Of a DNA stretch of 64,000 nt, positions 7,641 through 16,508 are shown piece by piece. Each line of letters opens with the position of its first letter. The stretch's first letter is position 1. Source of the DNA: CAYWWY01 sp964462525 (GTDB lineage: Bacteria; Thermotogota; Thermotogae; MWEM01); assembly GCA_964462525.1 (NCBI GenBank), contig CAYWWY010000003.1:124001-188000 (forward strand), written 5' to 3'. The notes beneath the pieces are model-generated. The model did no database searches and was not told the origin of the DNA. It worked only from the letters and a program-made list of their open reading frames with translations. The position numbers and the translations under genes are program-made.

Positions 7641-9479
7641 TTATTTGGACAGGAAGAAGAATTCGAGTTCTGGGGAGCGCATGGGATGATACCACCATCC
7701 ATCAACCCAATCTCTCATAACTTGGATACCCGTTGGCATATAAAGCGGAGATGCTACAACGTTTTCGATCACGATCTCTTGGACTGTGCGATATAGCTCT
7801 GCCCGTCGATCGAAGTCCGGTTCAAACAGTGCTTCTTCGATGAGCGCGTCTGTGTTTTCTCTCAGGAATTGGCGATAAGGCTCCCCTCTCCATTCGGAGT
7901 ATGTGCCCTGACTGTGGTAGTAGGTGAAGATGAAGTCATGTGGATCCGGATAGTCTGAAGACCAGCCGATAAAGAACAAAGGAAGCAGGTTGTTGTTTCC
8001 TGCGGCCAGATAGGTTGCCCATTGAAGACCAATGACATTGACCTTAAATTTCGGGTTCAGACTTTCCATGTACACTTTGAGCATTTCGGCGCCTGTCTGC
8101 CGCATCATGTTTCCCGTATTATACAATGCGGGCATGACAAATCCCACTTCCCAAAGTTTTCCGTCCCACGCCTGTTTGAGTTCTCTTTCTGCGAGAGCTA
8201 GGTTAAAGGAGGCTTTGGGCAGGGTATCGTCATAACCAAGGTATCCCTCGGGCATATCAGTGGGAACCATTTTCCCCAAACCGCTAAGCACATCTTCCAT
8301 ATATGCGTCGTAATTAATCAGATGGATAATGGCGCGGCGGACATGGATGTCAGTAAAGAAATCGGGTGGAATCCCACGACCGTCAAGCTTTCCGCTGCCT
8401 AAGTATTCACTGACGGGATCAACGCCCCAGTTCATGTGGATGTTTGTCACGGAAGCCAAGGGGAATCCTGTTACTGCGCGTATTCCCGGGATGTTTTTGA
8501 ATTGGTCGATGAATTGGTTGGGAACATTGATTAGGTCGGCATCTCCAGCGAGAAGCATAGCTTTTCGCGTCGAGAACTCATCGACACCCCAAATAATGAC
8601 ATTTTTCATCGGAGCAGGACCTTGCCAATAATCTTCAAATCGCTCGAGGACAATCCTTTGGTTTCCCTGATCCCATTCGACCAGCTTGTAAGGACCGCTT
8701 CCGGCAACCTTTGTGTGCAGAGGTGTTTCGGTTGGATGTAGGTCGTTCCATCTCCACCAACCATCAGCCTTGCCATCCCATGCCCCATTTGCGATCGCCC
8801 ATTGGCTGTCAATTATGGATGCCCAACTGCTGTAATGGGTTATTTGGAAGAGGAATGGCCCATAAGAACGGTTCAGGTGAAAAACAACACTATTTCCTTC
8901 AACGGTAACAATCGGGTCAACAACTTCGTTGTAAAACGCAATGAGTTTTTCTCGGGCTTCAGCGGATTTGACCATACGGTCTTGTGTTACGGCGTCAGAC
9001 CAAGCCATACCAGAAAACCCTTCGAACCAATCTCGGATCCCATAGTATTCTGCGCCTGAAAGGGCTTCAATAAGGAGTTTCATAGGTCCAGCCGAACGAT
9101 CGAACAAAATTCCTCTTTTGATAGACCACGCAACATCTTCTGGAGTTAAGGTGTTTCCAGAATGGAATTTCACCCCTTCTCGTAGAGGAAACTCAATGGT
9201 TTTTCCGCCATCACGAATCAAACCGTTTTCCACTGTAGGAACTTCAAGAGAAATCATGGGAAGGAACGCGTCAATGCGAGAGTGATCATAACGAATCAGT
9301 GAGTCGTACGTGTTGAATATCACTTGACTGCTGGATGTGTCATACGCATAGTGAGGATCGAGCGATTCTGGTGAGCCGAAGGGAAGGTAAATCATTGTGT
9401 CCGGATTCTTGACCTGCCCAAACCCCGCTACTCCCACTAAAACTACTGCAAGCGTTAAAACAAGTACCTTACGCCACAT
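7641..9479 (-). CDS. Peptide ABC transporter periplasmic binding protein, SBP family 5 (system 1)
   Basis: This 612-residue protein has a signal peptide (residues 1-21, cleavage near GFG-Q) and no lipobox Cys, so it should be soluble in the periplasm. The mature part is a family-5 extracellular binding protein: SPESLDPHYAYDTSSSQV, PLREGVKFHSGNTLTPEDV and AIIHLINYDAYM are typical signatures. It captures peptides or similar ligands and delivers them to OppBC. The ATG follows AAGGAGG and a promoter lies at 9531-9558. As the first gene of the operon it is followed by a stem-loop. The ligand is not predictable. Confidence 0.92.
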   Translation of the reverse strand: MWRKVLVLTLAVVLVGVAGFGQVKNPDTMIYLPFGSPESLDPHYAYDTSSSQVIFNTYDSLIRYDHSRIDAFLPMISLEVPTVENGLIRDGGKTIEFPLREGVKFHSGNTLTPEDVAWSIKRGILFDRSAGPMKLLIEALSGAEYYGIRDWFEGFSGMAWSDAVTQDRMVKSAEAREKLIAFYNEVVDPIVTVEGNSVVFHLNRSYGPFLFQITHYSSWASIIDSQWAIANGAWDGKADGWWRWNDLHPTETPLHTKVAGSGPYKLVEWDQGNQRIVLERFEDYWQGPAPMKNVIIWGVDEFSTRKAMLLAGDADLINVPNQFIDQFKNIPGIRAVTGFPLASVTNIHMNWGVDPVSEYLGSGKLDGRGIPPDFFTDIHVRRAIIHLINYDAYMEDVLSGLGKMVPTDMPEGYLGYDDTLPKASFNLALAERELKQAWDGKLWEVGFVMPALYNTGNMMRQTGAEMLKVYMESLNPKFKVNVIGLQWATYLAAGNNNLLPLFFIGWSSDYPDPHDFIFTYYHSQGTYSEWRGEPYRQFLRENTDALIEEALFEPDFDRRAELYRTVQEIVIENVVASPLYMPTGIQVMRDWVDGWWYHPMRSPELEFFFLSK

Positions 9480-9530
9480 AGTAATCCTCCTTTCAAATTA
9501 CCCAACGAATGGGGGTGATCATGGTGGTTT

Positions 9531-9558
9531 ATTATAGCACATTTTTTCAGGAGCGCAA
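9531..9558 (-). promoter_or_regulatory. Promoter of peptide ABC operon 1
   Basis: Minus strand TTGCGC (9558-9553), 16 bases, then TATAAT (9536-9531), some 50 bases before the start codon. Confidence 0.5.
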
Positions 9559-9601
9559 CCGGTTGAATTGTGATGGTCTGAAAGGGGTAAAAAAACAAAG
9601 A

Positions 9602-9631
9602 TTGAGAATCCGTTGCATTATATGGTATAAT
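9602..9631 (+). promoter_or_regulatory. Promoter of the SWIM-SNF2 gene
   Basis: TTGAGA (9602-9607), 18-base spacer ending in TGG, TATAAT (9626-9631). Confidence 0.6.
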
Positions 9632-9693
9632 GGTCTAATCATTGGTGGTTGAATGTTCAAACCAATCGTTTATGGGAGGGGATCTTGGATCGA

Positions 9694-12600
9694 ATGCATC
9701 GCGCACTGGGATATCAAGTAGAGGAACTGGAAAAGGCTTTGCAACAGTTTATGGCGGGGGTGCCATACGATCTGACGCAGCGCGCCAGGAAGTACCTCTT
9801 GAACAAATGGGTGTATTTTGTCAAAGGAACGCAAGACGCTCAGGGGGTGCATCTGCATGGTTCGGTGATCGGATCCATGGTTTATTCGGCTTCCTTCACG
9901 CTGGTTTCCTCCGATCAAGGGACTTCCTTTCGCCTCCATCACTACTGCAATTGTCCCCAGGGGCAAAACGGGGTTTTGTGCGAACATGTGGTTGCTTTGG
10001 GCGCCGAATTAAAAACATCCTTGGATGAGGGCGGGTTGGATATCGATGCTGAACCGGAGGGCGATTTTGCGTCGGTCCCCCAAGCTGTTCCTCGTTCTTC
10101 TCTGTCTCAGGGACTCAAACGGATCCAGTACTATCGTGATTTGCTATCGGATTTTCATCAGGCGCTGTATACCCGGCCGGTTCATTTCTTACAGGATTAT
10201 ATCAGTTTGGTGGATCCCAGACGGATGAGTGTGGAAGTGATTCGGGATCGTTTTGATATGAAGTTGGTTTTTTTTGCGGAAAGGGTCGGAAAGAGGGGGA
10301 ATACACTGAAGACAAGTCCGCGGCGGGTTCGGTTTTCTGAGATCGTCAAATACCACGATCCGGTTTTTTCGCAGGCCCAGACCGTGGGATACCCCGAAAA
10401 CCCCGATTCTGCTGAGGGAAAACTGGTGGTTACGAGGATTTTCCAGATGATGAAGGTTTTCAGCGACTTCCCCCGGCTGTATTGGGACAAGGAACGGGAA
10501 TCGGTTCGGTTTGGTCCTTCGTTGGAATTGGAAATTCGTCCTGCCCGCATCCAAAACCAAGACCTGTTGAAGATTCATTTTATCAACCCCTCTGAAGGGA
10601 TATCGATCCCATACGAGCAGATTCTGCTTCGGGGTCCTTCGGCTTCCTATCCCTATCCCGCTTTATATGGGCGCGCCCCTGACTTGGGAATCTGTTGCGA
10701 CGGCGTTATTTATCCGTTGAAAACGCCTTTGTCCAAAGAGAGGATCCTATCATTGGTCCATTATTTGGGCCAAATACCGCTCAATCAGCTTACCGAAAGC
10801 ATGAAAGCTCATCTGTTCGAAGAGATCCTTAGCCCGCTCGTTGGAGGACACCTTCACTTGAACGGTCCCGCTTTTTCGCTTTTCGATCATCCGACCCTTG
10901 TCGAGCCGATAGGGGTTTTCCAATTGGATGCCGCGGAGGGTATGAACGAACTGCGGGTCTTGTTCCGATACGGGAACAAAGAAATCTCTCGAGTGGACCT
11001 TCGGGAGCAGATCATCGATCACGATCAATCCACCATATACGCGAGAAACTGGGAATATGAGAAAAAGGTGATTGAAGCCTTTGAGTCTGGTTGCCACATG
11101 CAGATGATCGAAGGGATGAATCCGGTCTATCTGGATCACCCGATGATTATGGAGATCTTGGATTTTCTATACAATTCCGAAAACCCCATAATGACCGGAG
11201 AACGAGTGGTGATCCGATTGGATGAACGGTTGAGCGCTTCCATTCCCAAAAAGGCGCGCATCCGTGTTGATGCGAAATCCGGGGTAGATTGGTTTGAGAT
11301 TCAGATCCGTGGAGAATGCGCAGGAGAGGAAATGTCACCGGTTGTGCTGAAACGGATCTTGGAAGAGAAGAAGAAATACGTAGAAGTGGACGGAGCTGCA
11401 TTCAAGGTTGATTCCCGTCTGCTCCAGCAAATCAACCGGTATCTGGACCGATACCGCAAGGAGGCGAGAGAAGAACCGGAAGACGCATCGCTTCGTTTTC
11501 AGATTCCTTGGTACGAACAACAAATCCTCGAACGTCTTCCATCAGAACTGTTCCAATCGGATGACCGGTATCTTTCCTTCCAAAAGGCGTTTTGGAACCT
11601 TGATCACGTGCCCGCATATCCAATTCCCGCTTCGTTTAAAGGATCCCTTCGATCCTATCAGATTCAAGGGTACAGATGGCTTCGGTTCTTGGAGGAATAT
11701 GGATTGCATGGAGTGTTGGCTGATGACATGGGTTTGGGAAAGACCATTCAAGCGATTTGTCTGATGGCGGCTCGAAAAGAATCGACCAAGTTCTTCAAAG
11801 GCCTCGTTGTCGCGCCCCTATCTGTATTGGACAATTGGGCCCGTGAGTTGAGTCGATTCACACCCTCGATTCGTGTGGAAAAATATCACGGCGCCCAACG
11901 GAGCGCCAAAAAGATCGACGATTCTTCTGTGCATGTCGTTGTGACTTCGTACGCTTTGCTTCGTCAAGATATCGATGTGTTTTTGGAGCGGGAATGGGAC
12001 TATCTGATCTTGGATGAAGCCCAATTTATCAAAAACAAAGCCACCGCTACCTTTCGTCAGATCCGAAAGGTGCCCGCCCGCAATCGGATTGCTTTGAGCG
12101 GAACCCCTATTGAAAATACGCCCCGGGACATCAAAGGGATCTTTGACTTTCTCATGCCGGGTTTTTTGGGCACGGATCGGAATTTCGAGCAGGACTATCT
12201 TCGGGATTTGCCTCGGATGCAGGAAAAGATTCGGCCATTCATCCTTCGACGCAAAAAGGATGCGGTCTTGAGAGAGCTTCCACCCAAAACTATTGAAAAT
12301 TTGTTCATCGATATGCCCCTTCCCCAGGAGACGATGTACAAAGAACGCTATTCAGAGGCAAAGCGGGAGATCGAATCGATGCTGGCCGATCCAAGCGCCT
12401 TGCATAAGCATCATTGGAAGATCCTTACCCATCTGATCCGTCTTCGGCAATTGGCTTGCCATTGCGGCATTCTCAATCCATCGATGACTGGCTCGGAGTA
12501 TTCAGGGAAAATTCAGGCTTTGGACGAGCTTTTGGAAGGAATCTGCAGCGAAGGGCACAAAGTTTTGGTTTTTTCCCAGTTCGCGCAGATGGTGGATTTG

Positions 12601-13005
12601 ATCTCCCGGCACTTAAAAGGGCAAAGAAAAAACCATTTGATGATTCATGGAGGCGTTCGAAATCGCTCGGAGATTATCCAGCAGTTCAATGAAGCCGCGG
12701 ATCAACAGATCCTTCTTCTAACGCTCAAAGTTGGCGGGTTGGGCCTCAATTTGACGTGCGCGAGCTATGTTGTCCTTTTTGATCCGTGGTGGAATCCGGC
12801 CACTGAGATTCAAGCGATCGATCGGACCCATCGGATTGGCCAAACAAGGCCAGTCAATGTTTATCGCCTCTTTTCCACGGGGACGATTGAAGAGAAGGTT
12901 TTGCAGCTTCAAGAACGCAAGTTGAAATGGGCCAGCGAAGTGTTGGATTACCGAACCGCCCAGTCGGATATGGAGTATATCGAACAGCTTCGGTCTCTTC
13001 TATAA
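9694..13005 (+). CDS. SWIM zinc-finger SNF2-family helicase/ATPase
   Basis: This protein of about 1,103 residues is an Swi2/Snf2 DNA-translocating ATPase. A SWIM finger (C-x-C...C-x-H, about residues 84-101) is followed by a roughly 500-residue region of the bacterial SNF2-associated type. The SNF2 core then has Walker A DDMGLGKT (about 680), the DEAQ box (about 773), SGTPIEN, and a C-terminal helicase domain (about 920-1050) with HRIGQTRPV. Bacterial homologues such as RapA or HepA act on transcription or DNA repair; the role here is inferred only. The start is uncertain: GGAGGGG precedes TTG 9685 and ATG 9694, and the frame is open from 9649. It has its own promoter and terminator. Confidence 0.9.
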   Translation: MHRALGYQVEELEKALQQFMAGVPYDLTQRARKYLLNKWVYFVKGTQDAQGVHLHGSVIGSMVYSASFTLVSSDQGTSFRLHHYCNCPQGQNGVLCEHVVALGAELKTSLDEGGLDIDAEPEGDFASVPQAVPRSSLSQGLKRIQYYRDLLSDFHQALYTRPVHFLQDYISLVDPRRMSVEVIRDRFDMKLVFFAERVGKRGNTLKTSPRRVRFSEIVKYHDPVFSQAQTVGYPENPDSAEGKLVVTRIFQMMKVFSDFPRLYWDKERESVRFGPSLELEIRPARIQNQDLLKIHFINPSEGISIPYEQILLRGPSASYPYPALYGRAPDLGICCDGVIYPLKTPLSKERILSLVHYLGQIPLNQLTESMKAHLFEEILSPLVGGHLHLNGPAFSLFDHPTLVEPIGVFQLDAAEGMNELRVLFRYGNKEISRVDLREQIIDHDQSTIYARNWEYEKKVIEAFESGCHMQMIEGMNPVYLDHPMIMEILDFLYNSENPIMTGERVVIRLDERLSASIPKKARIRVDAKSGVDWFEIQIRGECAGEEMSPVVLKRILEEKKKYVEVDGAAFKVDSRLLQQINRYLDRYRKEAREEPEDASLRFQIPWYEQQILERLPSELFQSDDRYLSFQKAFWNLDHVPAYPIPASFKGSLRSYQIQGYRWLRFLEEYGLHGVLADDMGLGKTIQAICLMAARKESTKFFKGLVVAPLSVLDNWARELSRFTPSIRVEKYHGAQRSAKKIDDSSVHVVVTSYALLRQDIDVFLEREWDYLILDEAQFIKNKATATFRQIRKVPARNRIALSGTPIENTPRDIKGIFDFLMPGFLGTDRNFEQDYLRDLPRMQEKIRPFILRRKKDAVLRELPPKTIENLFIDMPLPQETMYKERYSEAKREIESMLADPSALHKHHWKILTHLIRLRQLACHCGILNPSMTGSEYSGKIQALDELLEGICSEGHKVLVFSQFAQMVDLISRHLKGQRKNHLMIHGGVRNRSEIIQQFNEAADQQILLLTLKVGGLGLNLTCASYVVLFDPWWNPATEIQAIDRTHRIGQTRPVNVYRLFSTGTIEEKVLQLQERKLKWASEVLDYRTAQSDMEYIEQLRSLL

Positions 13006-13040
13006 CCATTCATTCGGTTGTTCCATTGGATACAGAGCAT

Positions 13041-13065
13041 AAGAGGCGCCCGAAGGGCGCCTCTT
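13041..13065 (+). terminator. Terminator between convergent SNF2 and sugar-binding genes
   Basis: An 11-bp GC-rich stem (AAGAGGCGCCC / GGGCGCCTCTT) with a GAA loop sits between two convergent genes. The T-tract on the plus side is short. The symmetry allows it to act in both directions. Confidence 0.7.
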
Positions 13066-13103
13066 TGTAAACTAGCGTAGCATGGTTCGAGTGGAATCGA
13101 AAC

Positions 13104-14357
13104 TTAGAAAAAGTAATCGTTCAGTATGCGCTGGCATTCGTTGTGCAATCGTTGAAGAAGGGCATCAACATTGACGTTGGGATCGGTCATAAGAGTCTGC
13201 CACGCAGAGGTGATCCTGGCATGGACTTCTGGGTATGGACCAAACCAGGGCCGTCGGACCGCGCTTTCCGCAAGTTGCTGATAGGTCAATGCGTATCTCG
13301 GGTCTGCCCGCATGATCTCCTGGATAATGGGAGCCTCGAAGGCAGAGATCCGGCTGGTCATGTATCCGGTGGACATGGCGTACTTGAGGGTTCCTTCGTA
13401 GCTGGTTGCGAATTTTAGAAATTCCCAACCCGCCTCTTTTTCGGCCTGAGGGCGGGAAGCGAACATGAAGACGTTGGCTCCTCCGATGGGAACCATCTGT
13501 CGGGCTTGTCTGGGCATAACGGCTGCGCCTAATTCATAAGGCGTATTTTCAATCATATAAGCAAGACTCCCTGTGGATCGACCGACCATGCCAATCCTTC
13601 CCGATAGGTCAAGCGTATTGCCTTCGGGTCCGGTTGGGGCATAGGCAAAATAGCCTTCGTGAGCGGCTTTATGGAAGAAAGTCCAGCATTCGACAGCTTC
13701 AGGAGAGTAAATGAGCATGGTTTCCCCATCATCCGAAATGATGTCCGCGCCAAACTGCCACAGATAAGCCTCTAGCAACCAGTCGTCATTCCCCAATCGA
13801 TAGCCGAAAAAGTCTGGGTTCACGGCTTTGATCTTTTGTGAAACTTCCAGCACTTCGTCCCATGTTTCGGGAGGTTGATCCGGATCCAAACCGGCTTCCA
13901 AGAAAAGATCCTTGTTGTAGTACATCAGCGGGGTACTGTTGTTCAGAGGGAAAGCGTAGAGTTTTCCATCGTATGTATTGGCGGCCATGAACCGGGGCCA
14001 GTAATCGTCGAATTCCCTTTGAAAGTCCGGATCCTTTCGGATGAAGTCGTAAAGATCCTGAAAGGCCATTCCATCCACAAACTGTCCGATTCTCGATTGT
14101 TCGATCTGGGCCAGTGTAGGCAAGTCTCCTGCTAGCATAGATGCCAGGAGTTTAAGCATGGTGTCCTGATAATTTCCCGTATACACCATTTCCACATGGT
14201 ATTTGCCCTCGTGCAATTGATTGAACTCTTCGGCAAGATCCAAAAGCGCTTGGGAGTAAATCCCTGTTTGGGCATACCACATCGTTACCTTGACCGGCGC
14301 CGCGAAGGCTGCCACTGCCAGCAACACGATCAATGCGAACCATAAACCTTTCTTCAT
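13104..14357 (-). CDS. Sugar ABC transporter periplasmic binding protein, SBP family 1
   Basis: This 417-residue protein has a signal peptide (MKKGLWFALIVLLAVAAFA, cleavage before APVKV) without lipobox. Features of family-1 carbohydrate binders such as UgpB or MalE: VKVTMWYAQTG, LPTLAQIEQSRI, YAFPLNNSTPLMYYNKDLF and GGANVFMFASRP. It delivers a sugar or polyol, possibly glycerol phosphate, to the two permeases encoded just upstream in the same operon. The gene order is unusual in that the binding protein is last. The start at 14357 has GGAGGTG 7 bases upstream; the 52-residue longer frame is rejected. No ATPase gene is adjacent. Confidence 0.9.
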   Translation of the reverse strand: MKKGLWFALIVLLAVAAFAAPVKVTMWYAQTGIYSQALLDLAEEFNQLHEGKYHVEMVYTGNYQDTMLKLLASMLAGDLPTLAQIEQSRIGQFVDGMAFQDLYDFIRKDPDFQREFDDYWPRFMAANTYDGKLYAFPLNNSTPLMYYNKDLFLEAGLDPDQPPETWDEVLEVSQKIKAVNPDFFGYRLGNDDWLLEAYLWQFGADIISDDGETMLIYSPEAVECWTFFHKAAHEGYFAYAPTGPEGNTLDLSGRIGMVGRSTGSLAYMIENTPYELGAAVMPRQARQMVPIGGANVFMFASRPQAEKEAGWEFLKFATSYEGTLKYAMSTGYMTSRISAFEAPIIQEIMRADPRYALTYQQLAESAVRRPWFGPYPEVHARITSAWQTLMTDPNVNVDALLQRLHNECQRILNDYFF

Positions 14358-14386
14358 GCCATTCACCTCCATAGGGTAAGTTGGGG

Positions 14387-15217
14387 TCATCCTTTCATGC
14401 CCGAAATACTGATTCCTTCGACAAACTGCTTCTGAACGAAGAGAAAGAAGATGATGATCGGAATAACAGCAACCGTCGAGGCAGCCATTCGAAGGGTCCA
14501 TTGAACCTCCCAACCGCTAACGAATTGAGAGATTCCTACTTGAATCACCTGCTTGTTCAGATCGTTGATGATCACCAAAGGCCACATATATTCGTTCCAC
14601 ATGGCCAGAAAGACATATAGGGACATGGTCCAAAGAGCTGGTTTGGATAGAGGTAGGATGATGGACCAAAAAATCCGCATCCGACCGGCTCCATCCATGA
14701 TCGCGGCCTCTTCAAGGTCTTTGGGTATGGTCATGAAAAACTGCCTGAGAAGGAAAATCCCGAAAGCGCTGCTCATGAAGGGAACGATAAGCGCTCGATA
14801 GGTGTTGAACATCCCCATTTGCCGGACAATAATATACAAGGGAACCATAGTTACTTCCGGAGGGACGAGCAACGTGCCGATGAGCATGGCAAATACAATT
14901 TTCCTCCCTCGGAACGGGATTCGCGCCAACCCATATGCAGCCAGGCTGTTGAAAACGAGTTGAAGAGCCGTGACACTAAGGGCAACAAACAGGGTATTGA
15001 GCAGATAGCGATCGAGGGCGACGATTTGGAAAGCTCGTTCATAGTTTCTGAGATCGAAGATGGTCGGTATAAAGCTGGGTGGGATTCGGAAAACCTCGGC
15101 TTCCGTTTTGAAGGTTGTAACAAGCATCCAAATGAACGGGAGGTTGACAATGATCATGACTACCGCGATTGCCCCGATCACGATCAAACGAATGGGTATG
15201 GGTGGGGGTTTTCTCAT
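14387..15217 (-). CDS. Sugar ABC transporter permease, MalG/UgpE type
   Basis: This 276-residue permease has six predicted helices. The EAA motif reads EEAAIMDGAGRMRIFWSIIL near residues 175-195, and the C-terminus KQFVEGISISGMKG is typical of MalG/UgpE subunits. The start ATG overlaps the stop of the MalF-type gene as ATGA. It forms the inner-membrane pore with that subunit. The partner ATPase must come from elsewhere (MsmK/UgpC type, inferred). Confidence 0.92.
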   Translation of the reverse strand: MRKPPPIPIRLIVIGAIAVVMIIVNLPFIWMLVTTFKTEAEVFRIPPSFIPTIFDLRNYERAFQIVALDRYLLNTLFVALSVTALQLVFNSLAAYGLARIPFRGRKIVFAMLIGTLLVPPEVTMVPLYIIVRQMGMFNTYRALIVPFMSSAFGIFLLRQFFMTIPKDLEEAAIMDGAGRMRIFWSIILPLSKPALWTMSLYVFLAMWNEYMWPLVIINDLNKQVIQVGISQFVSGWEVQWTLRMAASTVAVIPIIIFFLFVQKQFVEGISISGMKG

Positions 15218-16092
15218 CCGTAATGCACCCGATTCTTGCTGATCCGAAACTGCAAAACGGTAAAAACCATCATCAAAATGAACATCACAACGGCAATTGC
15301 GGATGCATAACCAAACCGCAGATACCGGAAGGCGTTTTCATACAGATAGAAAGTGATCACTTCTGTGGAACGCGCTGGCCCCCCTTGCGTCATAACACTA
15401 ACCGAGACAAAAACCCGGAACGAAGCGATAAACTGGAGAATGACCACGAAAAGGGTGGTTGGGGACAAAAGAGGAACGGTAATCCGGATGAGTTTGGTCC
15501 ATGTTTTGGCCCCATCAATTTCCGCAGCTTCGTAATAGGTACTGGGGATATTTTGGAGTCCGGCAAGAAAGAGAACCATGTTATAGCCAATCCGTTTCCA
15601 AACCCCCACGATCATCAATGCGATCAAGGTAAAGTTGGGATCAGCCAACCACCGGATGGGTCCGATTCCAAAAGCGCTCAATAACTGGTTCATCAGACCG
15701 TAGTTTCCCTCGAAGATCCAGGCCCAAATGACCGCAGCGGCAGCCATAGACGTGATGACGGGGATGTAGAAGGCTGTTCGGAAAATCCCACGGCCTTTGA
15801 GCCATTTGATGTTTAGAAGCAGAGCCAGACCCAATCCGATAAGAACGGAGGCGGGAACGGTTCCGATGATGTACAGGAAAGTTACCCACATGGAATTCCA
15901 AAAGCTTTCATTGGAGAACATTCGGGTGTAGTTGTCCAGGCCGATATACCTCATAGGCCGGATCATGTTCCAGTTGTAAAAACTGATGTACACAGCCCAG
16001 ATCAAAGGAAGGTAGATAAAGATGAATTGCGTTGTCAAGGAAGGAAGAACCACCATCCATCCCGTGAGTTTATCTAGGGTCTTTCGTTTCAC
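15214..16092 (-). CDS. Sugar ABC transporter permease, MalF/UgpA type
   Basis: This 292-residue permease begins LTGWMVVLPSLTTQFIFIYLP and carries the EAA loop YYEAAEIDGAKTWTKLIRI near residue 190, both typical of MalF/UgpA subunits. Translation starts at GTG with AGG a few bases upstream. It is the first structural gene after a leader that contains a promoter, a short ORF and an intrinsic terminator (16126-16303), so expression is probably controlled by attenuation. Confidence 0.9.
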   Translation of the reverse strand: MKRKTLDKLTGWMVVLPSLTTQFIFIYLPLIWAVYISFYNWNMIRPMRYIGLDNYTRMFSNESFWNSMWVTFLYIIGTVPASVLIGLGLALLLNIKWLKGRGIFRTAFYIPVITSMAAAAVIWAWIFEGNYGLMNQLLSAFGIGPIRWLADPNFTLIALMIVGVWKRIGYNMVLFLAGLQNIPSTYYEAAEIDGAKTWTKLIRITVPLLSPTTLFVVILQFIASFRVFVSVSVMTQGGPARSTEVITFYLYENAFRYLRFGYASAIAVVMFILMMVFTVLQFRISKNRVHYG

Positions 16093-16125
16093 GAACCTGC
16101 CACCCCCATTTCGGAATATACCGCT

Positions 16126-16242
16126 TCATTGGATCCTATGAGTGCCTTTTTCGTAGTGCTTCCTAGATTGGATGAAAAGGAAACAAAAAAAAACCACAAC
16201 CTGTTTTTGGGTAAAATCCCAAAAGTTGTGGGTTCTCTTCAT
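16126..16242 (-). CDS. Possible leader peptide of the sugar ABC operon
   Basis: A 38-codon frame starts at ATG 16242, preceded by GGGGGAAGAG, and stops at 16126, which is 33 bases before the permease GTG. It reads straight through the terminator hairpin, with Val and Phe codons over the U-tract. It lacks the run of a single amino-acid codon that marks classical leader peptides. A ribosome translating it would melt the hairpin. It may equally be a chance frame. Confidence 0.25.
   Translation of the reverse strand: MKRTHNFWDFTQKQVVVFFCFLFIQSRKHYEKGTHRIQ
16185..16231 (-). terminator. Attenuator-like terminator in the sugar ABC leader
   Basis: On the minus strand a two-part stem (16225-16231 with 16194-16200, then 16218-16224 with 16205-16211, 6-base loop, 4-base bulge) is followed by nine Ts (16193-16185). 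It lies between the promoter (16275-16303) and the first gene (start 16092), with no gene upstream that it could serve, so it must act on the operon's own transcript. Confidence 0.75.
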
Positions 16243-16274
16243 CTCTTCCCCCGTATATTCTGAGTTGTGGAAAA

Positions 16275-16303
16275 AGTATAGCATACTTGTTCTCGATTGT
16301 CAA
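16275..16303 (-). promoter_or_regulatory. Strong promoter of the sugar ABC operon
   Basis: Minus strand TTGACA (16303-16298), optimal 17-base spacer, TATACT (16280-16275). The expected transcript start near 16268 gives a leader of about 175 bases. Confidence 0.75.
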
Positions 16304-16450
16304 GTTCGCAAAACGCCACCTACAGACAAAGGGGTTGTAGTTCCCCGACGGGTTATAAGGGGTGTTCTTATGCAGAAGGATTCATTATCGCGAAGGATCT
16401 TCTATTTTCGGAATATTCCTCCCGATTCCGGGTCACCATCCGAGCTATGG

Positions 16451-16456
16451 TATAAT
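16451..16456 (+). promoter_or_regulatory. Extended -10 of the Sir2 gene
   Basis: TATAAT preceded by TATGG, without a convincing -35 hexamer; the extended -10 probably compensates. Confidence 0.5.
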
Positions 16457-16508
16457 TTAATGGTTCGAATCGAAGCGAAGCCAAGCACCAAGGAAATGGG
16501 GGATCCGA

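Larger units (their letters stand above)
16093..16508. other. Divergent intergenic region, sugar ABC operon / Sir2 gene
   Basis: These 416 bases contain no conserved gene. They hold the minus-strand leader (promoter, possible leader ORF, terminator) and, near 16451, the plus-strand promoter of the Sir2 gene. The stretch from about 16304 to 16440 shows nothing I can assign. Confidence 0.6.
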
